The notes beneath the pieces were generated by a model that did not search any database, was not told where the DNA came from, and saw only the letters and a list, made by a program, of their open reading frames with translations. From the NCBI GenBank assembly GCA_001657325.1, contig LWRO01000007.1, positions 1 to 64,000 on the forward strand: DNA of 64,000 bases, given 5' to 3'. Positions 25,441-34,705 of this stretch are shown here, piece after piece. The DNA is from Geitlerinema sp. BBD 1991-9. Its GTDB lineage: Bacteria > Cyanobacteriota > Cyanobacteriia > Cyanobacteriales > Geitlerinemataceae. The translations under genes were made by a program, and so were the position numbers. Position 1 is the stretch's first letter. Each line of letters begins with the position of its first letter.

Positions 25441-26735
25441 TGCATAATTACCTTGGGACTGTCGTATCGATCGGTTTCGGGATTGACGTTTAACCGACTT
25501 TCCGCCCCGTCAACTTGCACGCGCACCAAATATTCGCCGGGTTCCACACCTTCGAGGAAGAAACTCGGCGTATGGGTGAGTGCTTCCCCGCGTTGTCGGC
25601 TAAACACATAGGCTTGCGAGGTGTCGATACCGTTCAGCAACACGAAAACTTGCTGTCGATCGTCTACGGGAAGATCGAGGGGAACGACGAGACGACCGGA
25701 ATATTTCTCGTAGTCGTCCTCTTCGAGATCGTCGCAACTTAACATGGTTTCCGTGATTCTCGGACAGAGAACGAGCGGAACGGCGTTCGACTCGATGCGA
25801 CCTTCGGGATCTCTTGCACCGCGAGATTGCCACCGCACGACTTTCAATCCGGCAATTCCCGCTCGCAACTGGTCGGCTTCTGGATAAGGAAGCCGTCCTA
25901 AGTCTAGTTGTAACTCGGTTTCGTTGGTGAATTGTGGAGTCAGTAAAGCGTTGCCGATTTGAAGTTGCGTTCGATCGCCGACAAGCTGCTTCCCGCGCAC
26001 GATGAGGGTTCCGCTGGCAACGATTTGATTGGCCAGTTGTTCTAAAACTGTCGGGGGTGAGTTCCCCTCTTGAAACGAGACGCTTTCCAACATCGGACGT
26101 TGCGGCGCGATCGAGACGGAAGGCGGACGACGCAGGGGTAAACTTTTCTGACCCGCAAGATCTCCCTCAATGAGAACCGCCGTTCCTTGATACGCCAGGG
26201 ACAGCGAATAAGGCGTTTGGAAAAAAACCGACCAAATGCGCGAGAGGTCTTCCGTGGTGATAAGACTGGGCATGAGTTTTACCCGTTGTACCTGTTCGGC
26301 GAGAGTCGATTCGGAGAGATAAGAATGGTTTGAGGGCGACGTGCGACTGCGGTTCGTGAAACGTTGCAGGGTTTCCAGGTCGAGAACGGGTCGATCGACT
26401 AAGGTACGAACGGCGCTACCGAGTAAGCGTTGGGGGATTAACTCCCGTTCGTCACCGTAGAACGTAAAGAGATATTGCAAGTCTAATCCCGCCTGTCGCT
26501 GTTTACCCAAATCCCCCTTCGGCCGTCGGGTGCGGAGATCGGCGTTTCGCCATGCGGGGTTTGGAGTGACTTGATAGAGATAGATGTTGATTCCAGGCTT
26601 ATCGAGGTCGGGGCCTTGTTTTTTGTCAGGGCGCACGGTTGTCACTTGTGCGCCGGGAACGTCCGCTTCAACGCCTTCTTGGAGGAGTTGTTGTAAAACG
26701 GCGGTCACAGTGGCAATAGCGAGATAGTTACTCAT
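25437..26735 (-). CDS. DUF4255 tail-terminator/cap protein (Afp16/Pvc16 type)
   Basis: 432 residues. The N-terminal part is the Pvc16 N-terminal domain (YLAIATVTAVLQQLLQEG, INIYLYQVTPNPAWRNADLR), which caps the tube and sheath of eCIS particles. An extra C-terminal region (about 190-432) looks IPT/TIG-like beta-sandwich (GTLIVRGKQLVGDRTQLQIG). It would make this cap larger than the minimal Pvc16. First gene of the leftward pair with the AAA+ ATPase. Confidence 0.9.
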   Translation of the reverse strand: MSNYLAIATVTAVLQQLLQEGVEADVPGAQVTTVRPDKKQGPDLDKPGINIYLYQVTPNPAWRNADLRTRRPKGDLGKQRQAGLDLQYLFTFYGDERELIPQRLLGSAVRTLVDRPVLDLETLQRFTNRSRTSPSNHSYLSESTLAEQVQRVKLMPSLITTEDLSRIWSVFFQTPYSLSLAYQGTAVLIEGDLAGQKSLPLRRPPSVSIAPQRPMLESVSFQEGNSPPTVLEQLANQIVASGTLIVRGKQLVGDRTQLQIGNALLTPQFTNETELQLDLGRLPYPEADQLRAGIAGLKVVRWQSRGARDPEGRIESNAVPLVLCPRITETMLSCDDLEEDDYEKYSGRLVVPLDLPVDDRQQVFVLLNGIDTSQAYVFSRQRGEALTHTPSFFLEGVEPGEYLVRVQVDGAESRLNVNPETDRYDSPKVIMQ

Positions 26736-27056
26736 GGCAAGTCGATCGAACAGCCGTGACGTTTTTTGCGAGGAAATGATACTGGTACTCTCCTCCGTTG
26801 TAGGTTATAGTCGGTCGTGAAATCAACAATCGATCGATACCCGGTTGATTGTTAAACTTTTCTCGAAAAGTAAAGTTTTGTTTTGATTTCGAGTTGTTTC
26901 CGTAAAATCTTAAGCCGCTTATCCGAATAACTCATAGAGCCTTTCCGGTCTTTTAAGGCGTGGGAATCGATCGAACCCATTATTCATGATGGGTAGATTT
27001 TTAGTAGCAAAAACCTAACCGAAAATACTGTTACTCAAACGGGAGACGAAAGTACT
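26736..27056. promoter_or_regulatory. Divergent promoter region of the CIS locus
   Basis: 321 bp between the leftward DUF4255-ATPase pair and the rightward sheath gene. AT-rich at 26820-26910. The sheath GTG is preceded by CGGGAG about 12 nt upstream. No specific operator recognised. Confidence 0.5.
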
Positions 27057-28739
27057 GTGGCTCGACTAGATTATTTCGCCCCTGGGGTTTACGTCGAAGA
27101 GGTCGATCGAGGGAGTCGTCCGATCGAGGGAATTAGCATGAGCGTCGCGGGCTTTGTTGGCTTCACGGAAGACGTGCGCGGTAAAGCCGAACTGTTTACC
27201 CCTCAACTGATTACGAGTTGGAGTCAATACCTCGACTATTTCGCCAAACCCGGTTCCGATGGCTTTACCGACTTCGATGCGTACCTTCCTTTTTCTGTCA
27301 AAGGTTGGTTCGACAACGGTGGCGGACGCTGTTGGGTGGTCAGTCTGGGAACGCAACTTCCCCGACGGCGCAACGATCCGCCTCCCAACACGGAAGAAAC
27401 ATCGTTGGCGGTGAAAACCGCCGGAAATCGTCCCAGCCTGAAATTCAAAATCAAGCCAGAAGAGCAAGAAAACGGCCGCATCGTCGTCGAAATCGCCCCC
27501 GACGAACCCCGTCCACCGGAAGACAGCACAGAAGAACCCTTTGACTCGGGAGAATATTTCAAAATCACCCTCAAACGCGGGGGCGAAGTTTTAAAACGTA
27601 CGATCGAGGAAAACGGTCAGGCGCGACAAGTGAAAGCTGAATACCGTCACCTAACGATGAATCCGGAGATCGATTCGCGAGAAGGTACGTTCGTTGAAGC
27701 AGCGTTTCGGGATTCGCCGTACCTCGAAGTCAATCTGCTCGTCGAGCGCGGTTTACCTTTGGCCGTGCGTCCTGCTGACGGTCAGTATGAAGTCAGTCCG
27801 CCGCCAGTGGTGTACGAGGAGGCCCGACTTCACAATTACATTTACGGAATGCGGAAAAAACGCACCGGGTTGCAGGGACTGTTCGAGGTCGATGAAGTCG
27901 CCACGATCGCCTGTCCTGATTTGATGATGGCGTATCAAAAGGGATATCTCGATCGAGAGCAAATTCTCGGGTTAATGGAAGTGATGGTGACGGGATGCGA
28001 AAATTCTGCACCGAGTCCCCCCTATCGCATGGTGGTTCTCGACCCGCTTCCCGATTGTGAAACGCCTCAAGACATAGCAGATTGGTTAGACGATTGGGGT
28101 CGTCGATCGAAATTTGCCGCACTTTATTATCCCTGGCTGAAAGTTCCCAATCCCCGCAATAACGGCCGTCCAATTGCAGTTCCCCCCTGTGGTCACATGA
28201 TGGGGGTTTGGTGTCAGACGGACGAAAGCCGTGGCGTTCACAAAGCCCCTGCGAACGTAACCCCTCGCGGTGTGGTCGGCTTGGCTTACGATGTCAACTT
28301 CCGCGAACAGGAATATCTCAATCCCAAGGGGATTAATTGCATTCGGAAATTCCCCAATCGCGGTATTAAAATTTGGGGTGCGCGAACGCTCGTCGAACTT
28401 GATGACGTGCAATGGCGTTATATCAGCGTTCGCCGTTTGATGAGTTATATCGAAAAGTCGATCGAAATGGGGACGCAGTGGGCGGTCTTCGAGCCGAACG
28501 ACGAAGATTTATGGGCCCGCGTTACCCGAACCGTTCGTAATTTCCTCGAACGATTGTGGCGCAATGGTGCGTTATTTGGCAGCACCCCGGAAGAAGCGTT
28601 TTACGTCAAATGTGACGGTGAAATTAACACGACCGAAACGATGATGTTAGGTCGGTTGTATATCGACGTGGGTGTTGCTCCGGTACGTCCAGCAGAATTC
28701 GTCATTTTCCGTATCAGTCAGTGGGCCCCGAACCAGTAG
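27057..28739 (+). CDS. CIS contractile sheath protein
   Basis: 560 residues from a GTG. The N-terminus is the sheath family hallmark, FAPGVYVEEVDRGSRPIEG followed by SVAGFVGFTEDVRG. The conserved C-terminal domain ends ETMMLGRLYIDVGVAPVRPAEFVIFRIS (read as landmarks). The sheath contracts around the inner tube to drive injection. An inserted middle domain (about 115-270) is larger than in short sheaths and probably decorates the particle surface. Only one sheath gene is visible, whereas many eCIS loci have two or more. Confidence 0.95.
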   Translation: MARLDYFAPGVYVEEVDRGSRPIEGISMSVAGFVGFTEDVRGKAELFTPQLITSWSQYLDYFAKPGSDGFTDFDAYLPFSVKGWFDNGGGRCWVVSLGTQLPRRRNDPPPNTEETSLAVKTAGNRPSLKFKIKPEEQENGRIVVEIAPDEPRPPEDSTEEPFDSGEYFKITLKRGGEVLKRTIEENGQARQVKAEYRHLTMNPEIDSREGTFVEAAFRDSPYLEVNLLVERGLPLAVRPADGQYEVSPPPVVYEEARLHNYIYGMRKKRTGLQGLFEVDEVATIACPDLMMAYQKGYLDREQILGLMEVMVTGCENSAPSPPYRMVVLDPLPDCETPQDIADWLDDWGRRSKFAALYYPWLKVPNPRNNGRPIAVPPCGHMMGVWCQTDESRGVHKAPANVTPRGVVGLAYDVNFREQEYLNPKGINCIRKFPNRGIKIWGARTLVELDDVQWRYISVRRLMSYIEKSIEMGTQWAVFEPNDEDLWARVTRTVRNFLERLWRNGALFGSTPEEAFYVKCDGEINTTETMMLGRLYIDVGVAPVRPAEFVIFRISQWAPNQ

Positions 28740-28822
28740 ATAGAGGCATTTTCCTGTGGTTTAATCGAGGTAAGGCGGTCGCTCGATCGAGCTTCCCCTT
28801 GGGGTACGTGTCCGGTTGCTTT

Positions 28823-28867
28823 TTGCAAGTTAATGTTGCAAGTTAATGTTGCAAGTTAATGTTGCAA
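28823..28867. repeat. 13-bp tandem repeat between sheath and baseplate J
   Basis: TTGCAAGTTAATG three times in a row plus a partial fourth. It sits exactly where the N-terminal half of the baseplate J gene would be expected. Possibly a scar of slippage or deletion. Confidence 0.85.
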
Positions 28868-28907
28868 TTTCAGAAGGAGAAAAAGCTGTGGGCGAACTAT
28901 TAACAAG

Positions 28908-30395
28908 TTGTCGGTTTTACGCGGGTATTGGATTCGCTGCCTTCACGAAGTCCAACAACCGGGATCTTATCCCTATATTCGATCGCCGAGAATTACGGGA
29001 TTTTCTGTTCGATCGATCGGCGGAACAGTCACGGCGAGTCAGTGTGCTTGGATTCGCGAACCCGAACTGCTTGGAATTAGCGACGGGAAGCCCGGACAAC
29101 AGTTTGCGTTGCAATACCGCCCAGTTCTACAGCGTAACGACGATGAATACATTTCCGTATGTCCCCCCGGAACGCTAACTTACAACCGAGCTGTTTTGGA
29201 AACCTACCGTTGGCAAGAGGTGAGCGACTTCGCCGAGTCTACCTCAGAGGATTTGCATTACTCGATCGACGATCGAACGGGTATCGTTCAGTTCGGCCCG
29301 ATTATCCTCGAACCGGGGGAATTGCAACATCAAACGCGCGATCGAGCAATGTCTCAACCGCACGATGAATATGCCAACGGTAGAGTCCGCGATCTCGATC
29401 GATATTTTCTCGGAACGACTACCGAACGACTCGATCGATCGGGAGAACGTCAATACGGCAGCATTCCCCCCAAAGGCCATGAAATTTACATGGTTGGTTA
29501 TCGTTGGGGCGGCGGCGAACAGGGGAACGTGAAAGTGGGAACCCTGACGAAGTTGATGGTGGCGCATCCCTATGTGAAAAGCGTCGTCAACATGACACCC
29601 GCCTTGGGAGGCGCGCAGGCGGAATCCCTCGAAAGTGCGGTGATGCGCGTTCCAGCGTGGTTGCGAAGCCGCGAACGGGCCGTCACGCGCGACGATTTTG
29701 AATACATTGTCGGTCAGTCGCAGGATATCGCACGAGTTCGCTGTCTCGACGCGGAAGAGTTGGGGATTGCAGGGCGCGTGGAGTTACTCGTCATCCCCAA
29801 AGCCGCGCCGCCTGACGATTGGCTGCGAGGACTGTCTCCCGATTGCTTCGTTTTGAACAAACAAGTTGGCGATCGACTGCAAGCCGAACTCGACGAACGC
29901 AAACTTCTTGGGGTGAACGTGCAGGTGAGCGTACCGGAATACGTGGGGGTCAAAGTTCGGGTAGAAATCGTGCTGACACCCGCCTATGCGACGAGTCGGG
30001 AATTGCAAGAACGCACTCAACAGGACTTACAGCGCGTGCTTTACACTTTTTTAAATCCGCTGACAGGGGGGCTTGACGGCGGAGGGTGGGGATTTGGCAC
30101 GCCCGTACAGCGTTTTGAGATTGCCGATCGATGCTTAAAAGTGCCGGGAGTTAGTTCTGCGGTTGCAATTCAATTGTTGCGCTTCCGATTTGTCCCCATT
30201 TCAGACACTCAGGGAGAATGGCATTTCGACGAGGTTGCGGAGGACGTTTTAAAACTCGATCGATATCAAATGGTCTGTTCTTGGGCCAACCGTCCGCCAA
30301 CGGAACCGCGATCGCCTGGAGACGAAACTCGTTTTACAAATCACGAGGTTTATTTTCTCAACGGCTTCGAGCAGTACCAACCGCCTGACTTATGA
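28908..30395 (+). CDS. Baseplate J-like protein (Afp11/Pvc11), N-terminal half missing
   Basis: 495 codons from a TTG. The C-terminal baseplate-J region is clear: TPALGGAQAESLESAVMR, SRERAVTRDDFEYIVGQSQ, RVELLVIPKAA, PEYVGVKVRVEIVLTP. Afp11-type proteins are usually close to 1,000 residues, with an N-terminal region absent here. The only good ribosome-binding site (AAGGAG at 28874) serves a GTG at 28888 in another frame (VGELLTSC). That frame leads straight into this one after a shift. So the present gene looks 5'-truncated and frameshifted. It would normally form the wedge of the baseplate. Overlaps the next gene by 4 bp. Confidence 0.85.
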   Translation: MSVLRGYWIRCLHEVQQPGSYPYIRSPRITGFSVRSIGGTVTASQCAWIREPELLGISDGKPGQQFALQYRPVLQRNDDEYISVCPPGTLTYNRAVLETYRWQEVSDFAESTSEDLHYSIDDRTGIVQFGPIILEPGELQHQTRDRAMSQPHDEYANGRVRDLDRYFLGTTTERLDRSGERQYGSIPPKGHEIYMVGYRWGGGEQGNVKVGTLTKLMVAHPYVKSVVNMTPALGGAQAESLESAVMRVPAWLRSRERAVTRDDFEYIVGQSQDIARVRCLDAEELGIAGRVELLVIPKAAPPDDWLRGLSPDCFVLNKQVGDRLQAELDERKLLGVNVQVSVPEYVGVKVRVEIVLTPAYATSRELQERTQQDLQRVLYTFLNPLTGGLDGGGWGFGTPVQRFEIADRCLKVPGVSSAVAIQLLRFRFVPISDTQGEWHFDEVAEDVLKLDRYQMVCSWANRPPTEPRSPGDETRFTNHEVYFLNGFEQYQPPDL

Positions 30396-31465
30396 CGTTA
30401 GCGCAATCCAAACAACCCACCGTTTCGATTAAATTCTATCCCCAACAAATTCCCCGTCGTCAGTCCGATACGCCGTTGATGTCGCGGGACGATCGCGGAT
30501 CGATCGAATCTTTGGCGCTGGTTCTGGAACCGGGCGAGTTTCGATCGTTGGAGGTGGAACTCAAACACAACTGGCGATCGCCGCTCGATGTGGAGTTAGA
30601 GTTGGATGACCCGACGAATTTGCCCTCGGGTTGTTTTCGCGGTTGGCACGAGTCGGATAATCCCTATCAACTAGGACTCGATCGAGAAACATCTTCAGCG
30701 TTACCGTCTCGTCTTCGGATTGCCCAGTTCCCCGCCGAACGAGTCCAACGTCGGGTTTTATTTTTCTACCTTCCCGCTGACTTTTTCGAGTCGGATCGGG
30801 TTTTGACGCAATCTCAACCGCGATTGAATTTAGAGTATTCTCTCGAGTTAAAGGTTTACGTTTCTTCGAGAGATTTCGAGCGGCAACTGGTCAATTTACA
30901 AACGATTGGATTGCAAATTCGATCGAGTAGTTTGTACCTGAATTTACTGCCTCGAATTTACCACGCTAACGACTTTCTCGAACGTTTTATCAAAATTTTA
31001 GAAGAGGCGTTCGATCCGACGGTACGAACCAGCGGTATGATGTGGGCATATCTCGATCCCCGCATCGCACCGAAGTCCCTGTTACCGTTTTTGGCGCATT
31101 GGGTCGGTTCGACGATCGATCCGCGACTGTCTGAGTTGCAAAATCGCTATTTAATTTACCACGCCGTTAATTTATATCGCTGGCACGGGACGAAGGCGGG
31201 ATTACGGCTATATCTACATCTTTATACTCGGCTGCCGTTGGACGATCGACATATTGACATTCAAGAAGTGTTCGATCGAGGGTTGCGTTTGGGAAATACC
31301 AGCTTGGGCGTCGATTCAACGCTCGGATCGGGACGCGCTTACCACTTTACAGTGGTGTTGCGACCGATGGAAGACATAGATATTGACGAACCGTTAGTTC
31401 GAGAGATTATCGAGCAATATAAACCGGCGTTTTGTACTTATGATTTGCGGATCGATCGATCGTAA
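30392..31465 (+). CDS. Phage tail protein I-like baseplate component (Afp12/Pvc12)
   Basis: 357 residues. After a beta-rich N-terminal part (about 1-185), the P2 gpI-type domain is recognisable: LPRIYHANDFLERFIKILEE, LPFLAHWVGSTIDPRLSE and YRWHGTKAGLRLYLHLYT. This protein completes the baseplate wedge with J. ATGA overlap with the J gene shows coupling. A convergent gene ends 66 bp downstream. Confidence 0.9.
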   Translation: MTLAQSKQPTVSIKFYPQQIPRRQSDTPLMSRDDRGSIESLALVLEPGEFRSLEVELKHNWRSPLDVELELDDPTNLPSGCFRGWHESDNPYQLGLDRETSSALPSRLRIAQFPAERVQRRVLFFYLPADFFESDRVLTQSQPRLNLEYSLELKVYVSSRDFERQLVNLQTIGLQIRSSSLYLNLLPRIYHANDFLERFIKILEEAFDPTVRTSGMMWAYLDPRIAPKSLLPFLAHWVGSTIDPRLSELQNRYLIYHAVNLYRWHGTKAGLRLYLHLYTRLPLDDRHIDIQEVFDRGLRLGNTSLGVDSTLGSGRAYHFTVVLRPMEDIDIDEPLVREIIEQYKPAFCTYDLRIDRS

Positions 31466-31531
31466 ACGGGCAACCTGGAAACTATAGCAATCGAGAATAA
31501 TGATTTTTAACCCTTGGCATTCTGACACCTC

Positions 31532-34500
31532 CTAATTCGCTTGCGGAGGAACCTCTAACGGAGCGAGGGAACCCGGTTGAGCGTGCGGATCGATCGGCTG
31601 TGAATCCCGCTCTTCTGGGGAGTCAGAGAGTGTTTCCGATTCATCTTCCGTTCCCATCAAACCGTTCGATCGATACGCTTGAATAATCGCCACGCGCTGA
31701 GCTTGTTCTCCGAGTTCGTTCGTGACTTGAAGTGTCACAGTTATTTCAAACGGTGCTTCCCGCAGCGTGTAGGAAAACGAACCACTCGGATTCACTTCAC
31801 CGACGATCGGCAACAACTCCACCGTCGCATTTCTCCCCTCTGCCTTGACGTTCCAGGCAATTTCAACCACCTTGGGCGCACCGCTTTCACCAATGGCAAA
31901 TACAAATGGTACGGGATCGTCTCCAACTGGCTTACCGTCGATACTCAACTCGAAATTCTCCTCAGCAAACATGACATCCTCCCCAGCGGCTCCACCCTGT
32001 CCCGCTATACCGCCTGCACCACCAGCACCATCGGCGCGACGAGTACCGCCTGCGCCACCGGCTCGAAGGGGTTCGATCGTCACCATCCGCGACTGTTCTG
32101 TTAATCGCGTTCCTCCCGCATGGCGAGGAACCACTGTTAACTCAAACACGTATTCCCCAATCGGAAATGCGCCCACATTCAACGCCTCGCAAACCAGTTG
32201 TAACGTGTTGGAGTTTGTCTCCCCCCGACAAGCGTTTGGCGGATTATCGAACAGATATTCAGGTGTTTCTGGCAGTTGAATGGGTGGAAAATCTTCAATA
32301 TCCGAGCCATCGGCGGCCTTGCGCGTCATCAGAATCGTTTGCACGCGATGGGGATTGTCGATCGTCCAGTTCACCCGAACTTCCTCTCCAGCCACGTATT
32401 GTTTGCTCGTTGCGGTAAAGCTTTGAATGTTCGGTTCGTTCAGCGTTACGGTCTCTTGAGTTTCCTGTCGATCGATCGCTTCACGAGGGTTCTCGTTTGA
32501 GAAAACGGCAACTTCAAAACGATAAATTCCGGGTTCGACAAAAGCATAAGTTTGCCAGGTACAACTTGCAGGAGTTTCAGGAGAAGACTTTTCAGGTGTT
32601 TCTCGAGACTCCAATTCCTCTGTTTTTGTGAACGATCGACCCAATTCACTGAGTTCTGTTCCATCGGTTTTTTCTAAATTGCAATACAATCCAAAGGGAT
32701 GACTTTCCTCCGTCACATCTCTATTGTCCGATCTACTATCTTGGGGTTGAGGTGCGTCACTTTCGGGTTCAAAGTTACCATTTTTTAAGTGAGTATATCG
32801 ATAAACTTTCGTCTTGCCTTGCTGGTCGCGAATAGTGATTTCAGCTTTCGTGACTTCGCTTAAATGAAAGAGTTGCCAATTTAAGTGGACGATCTCAGCT
32901 TGTAAATTTTCGTCGATCGAATCTTCTTCGATTTTTAGATCTTCAATTCGAGGCGCGTCAAAAGAAATCGTTTGAGTTGTTTCTACATCTGTTGCGATTG
33001 TGGACTCTCTTTTTCTGACTCCAAATAGTGTTCGAGCTTCTCTGGAGAAAACTTGAAGCTCGAACGTATATCCTTGCGTGGGATCGAGTTCGGAAATTGT
33101 TAAATTACAGTCGACCTGATTTTTGATATTCTCGGGAATCTGACAGATGTCTGGAAGTATCAATCTCGAACTTCTTTTGCGATTCCAGAATTGCCAAAAC
33201 TGCCCAGAAAAAAGGTTTGCTTTTTGGGATTCAGAATCGTCTGTATTAAAGGCAAATCGTTGCTCTTGTTCTTGTCCGCTCGTGTCTTTATAAGTCAATA
33301 AAATACTATCAATCCGATCGACTTTGTCAATTTCCCAGGCGAGAGAAACACCACCTTCAGGAGTCTCTTCCGATTGGCTAGACTCAGCATTTCGCTTAAC
33401 CTGAAACACTTGAATTTCGGGAACAGCGGGAAGTCTAAAAAGTGCGAGAACGACCCAAGCTGCAACGCCAAGCAGTGAAGTAATTAAGAAAAACCAAACC
33501 CACCAAGGACTTGGTTTCCAAGTTACGGTTCCTGAATATTGTCGATCGGACAGCGGATAGTCCCGATCTTCCTGAACGTTAACGAGTTGTAAGAAAAACT
33601 TAAACTCCTTTTCCCGGCGGCGAAAAGGTGCTTTCCAAACTTTAGGTTTTACCCAAGGCTGAAACCGCTTCGACTTCCCCGGTAACAGTTCGAGGGGAAA
33701 AGGATATTCAATGACTCGATCGAACTCGGGATCGAAAAAAATTTGTTCGCAGTTTTTAGTTTTCTCGAACTCAGTTTTAACAAATACTGTTCGCTTCGTA
33801 TTGCTACAGTTTATCGTATCGACTTCAAACTTTCCCCAATGCTTACTACTTTGTAAGGTTTGGGGTTGACTGCTAGAGTCGTTTACTGGCATCAACTCGT
33901 CTTCCAATCTCGCTTCAACGCGAGGAAGGCGAACTTTAGATGGATTCATTTCGAGTCGAACACCTTCATTTTCTCTGCCATAAAATCGAGCAACTTTAAA
34001 ATAAATAATATCTGTTAAAATCTCACCTTCAACTCGTGAAGACAACCGTAAAGTAGGACTATAAACTAAATCAGAGGTGATGTCTTCCGGGGGATGTAAA
34101 ACTAAGTTAATTTCTCCACTTCGATTGGGATTGAGTAGTAAGCCGTTGCTATGATTCGTATATACAACGTGATACCAATCTTCGGGAAGGTCGCACGCTA
34201 AAAAATATCGATCGACCCGTTTAGAAACGTTCTCAACCCGAACCGTTATGGTTGTCGGTTGGCTAACAGGCAACTCTAGGGGCCTATCCCGAGGCATAGG
34301 TGGGACGACCGTTAACCCCGGAACGAGATCGTCTCCAGAGGCTAAAACACGTAGTTGTTGGTGTAAGACGAGAGGCTGTTGGCGTTTGTACGTGGGTGAA
34401 TACACAAAAATATCGTAATAATAAATCTCCGCAAAAGCATGAGTTGGAATTTGAAATTCAAAATAAAATTCATGACTTTTTTGCGGTGCAATCTGAATCG

Positions 34501-34705
34501 ATTTCAAAGTTAAATCGATATCGCTCCAGGCTTCGAGCAAGGCTTCTGAATCGGCATCGTTTGCTCGAGGAGATAGCCAAACATCAACTTGAGCTTTTTC
34601 GTAGCCGCGATTGGCCACTTTGACCCCTAAATTAAAATCCTGCCCTCGTTGTTTTTCTTCAATCGGATTGACGGTAGCAACAATGGGGCTATTTACAGTT
34701 TGCAT
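31532..34705 (-). CDS. Large single-pass membrane protein with Ig-like repeats, CIS-associated
   Basis: 1,057 residues from the ATG at 34705, which overlaps the upstream gene by 17 bp. The N-terminal about 395 residues are beta-sandwich-like (VKVANRGYEKAQVDVWL, VRVENVSKRVDRYFL). One membrane segment lies at about 400-424 (WWVWFFLITSLLGVAAWVVL). The remainder has further beta-sandwich units and a Gly/Ala-rich linker (RAGGAGGTRRADGAGGAGG). The C-terminus is rich in Pro, Glu and Ser. No signal peptide. I do not recognise a family. Its position between CIS gene blocks and its partner at 34689 suggest an anchor or docking platform for the particle (inference). Confidence 0.7.
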   Translation of the reverse strand: MQTVNSPIVATVNPIEEKQRGQDFNLGVKVANRGYEKAQVDVWLSPRANDADSEALLEAWSDIDLTLKSIQIAPQKSHEFYFEFQIPTHAFAEIYYYDIFVYSPTYKRQQPLVLHQQLRVLASGDDLVPGLTVVPPMPRDRPLELPVSQPTTITVRVENVSKRVDRYFLACDLPEDWYHVVYTNHSNGLLLNPNRSGEINLVLHPPEDITSDLVYSPTLRLSSRVEGEILTDIIYFKVARFYGRENEGVRLEMNPSKVRLPRVEARLEDELMPVNDSSSQPQTLQSSKHWGKFEVDTINCSNTKRTVFVKTEFEKTKNCEQIFFDPEFDRVIEYPFPLELLPGKSKRFQPWVKPKVWKAPFRRREKEFKFFLQLVNVQEDRDYPLSDRQYSGTVTWKPSPWWVWFFLITSLLGVAAWVVLALFRLPAVPEIQVFQVKRNAESSQSEETPEGGVSLAWEIDKVDRIDSILLTYKDTSGQEQEQRFAFNTDDSESQKANLFSGQFWQFWNRKRSSRLILPDICQIPENIKNQVDCNLTISELDPTQGYTFELQVFSREARTLFGVRKRESTIATDVETTQTISFDAPRIEDLKIEEDSIDENLQAEIVHLNWQLFHLSEVTKAEITIRDQQGKTKVYRYTHLKNGNFEPESDAPQPQDSRSDNRDVTEESHPFGLYCNLEKTDGTELSELGRSFTKTEELESRETPEKSSPETPASCTWQTYAFVEPGIYRFEVAVFSNENPREAIDRQETQETVTLNEPNIQSFTATSKQYVAGEEVRVNWTIDNPHRVQTILMTRKAADGSDIEDFPPIQLPETPEYLFDNPPNACRGETNSNTLQLVCEALNVGAFPIGEYVFELTVVPRHAGGTRLTEQSRMVTIEPLRAGGAGGTRRADGAGGAGGIAGQGGAAGEDVMFAEENFELSIDGKPVGDDPVPFVFAIGESGAPKVVEIAWNVKAEGRNATVELLPIVGEVNPSGSFSYTLREAPFEITVTLQVTNELGEQAQRVAIIQAYRSNGLMGTEDESETLSDSPEERDSQPIDPHAQPGSLAPLEVPPQAN

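Noticed and set aside
28823-28867. CRISPR-like repeats
   Set aside because: Units of 13 bp are directly adjacent with no spacers; no cas genes seen. No CRISPR array was recognised anywhere in the window.
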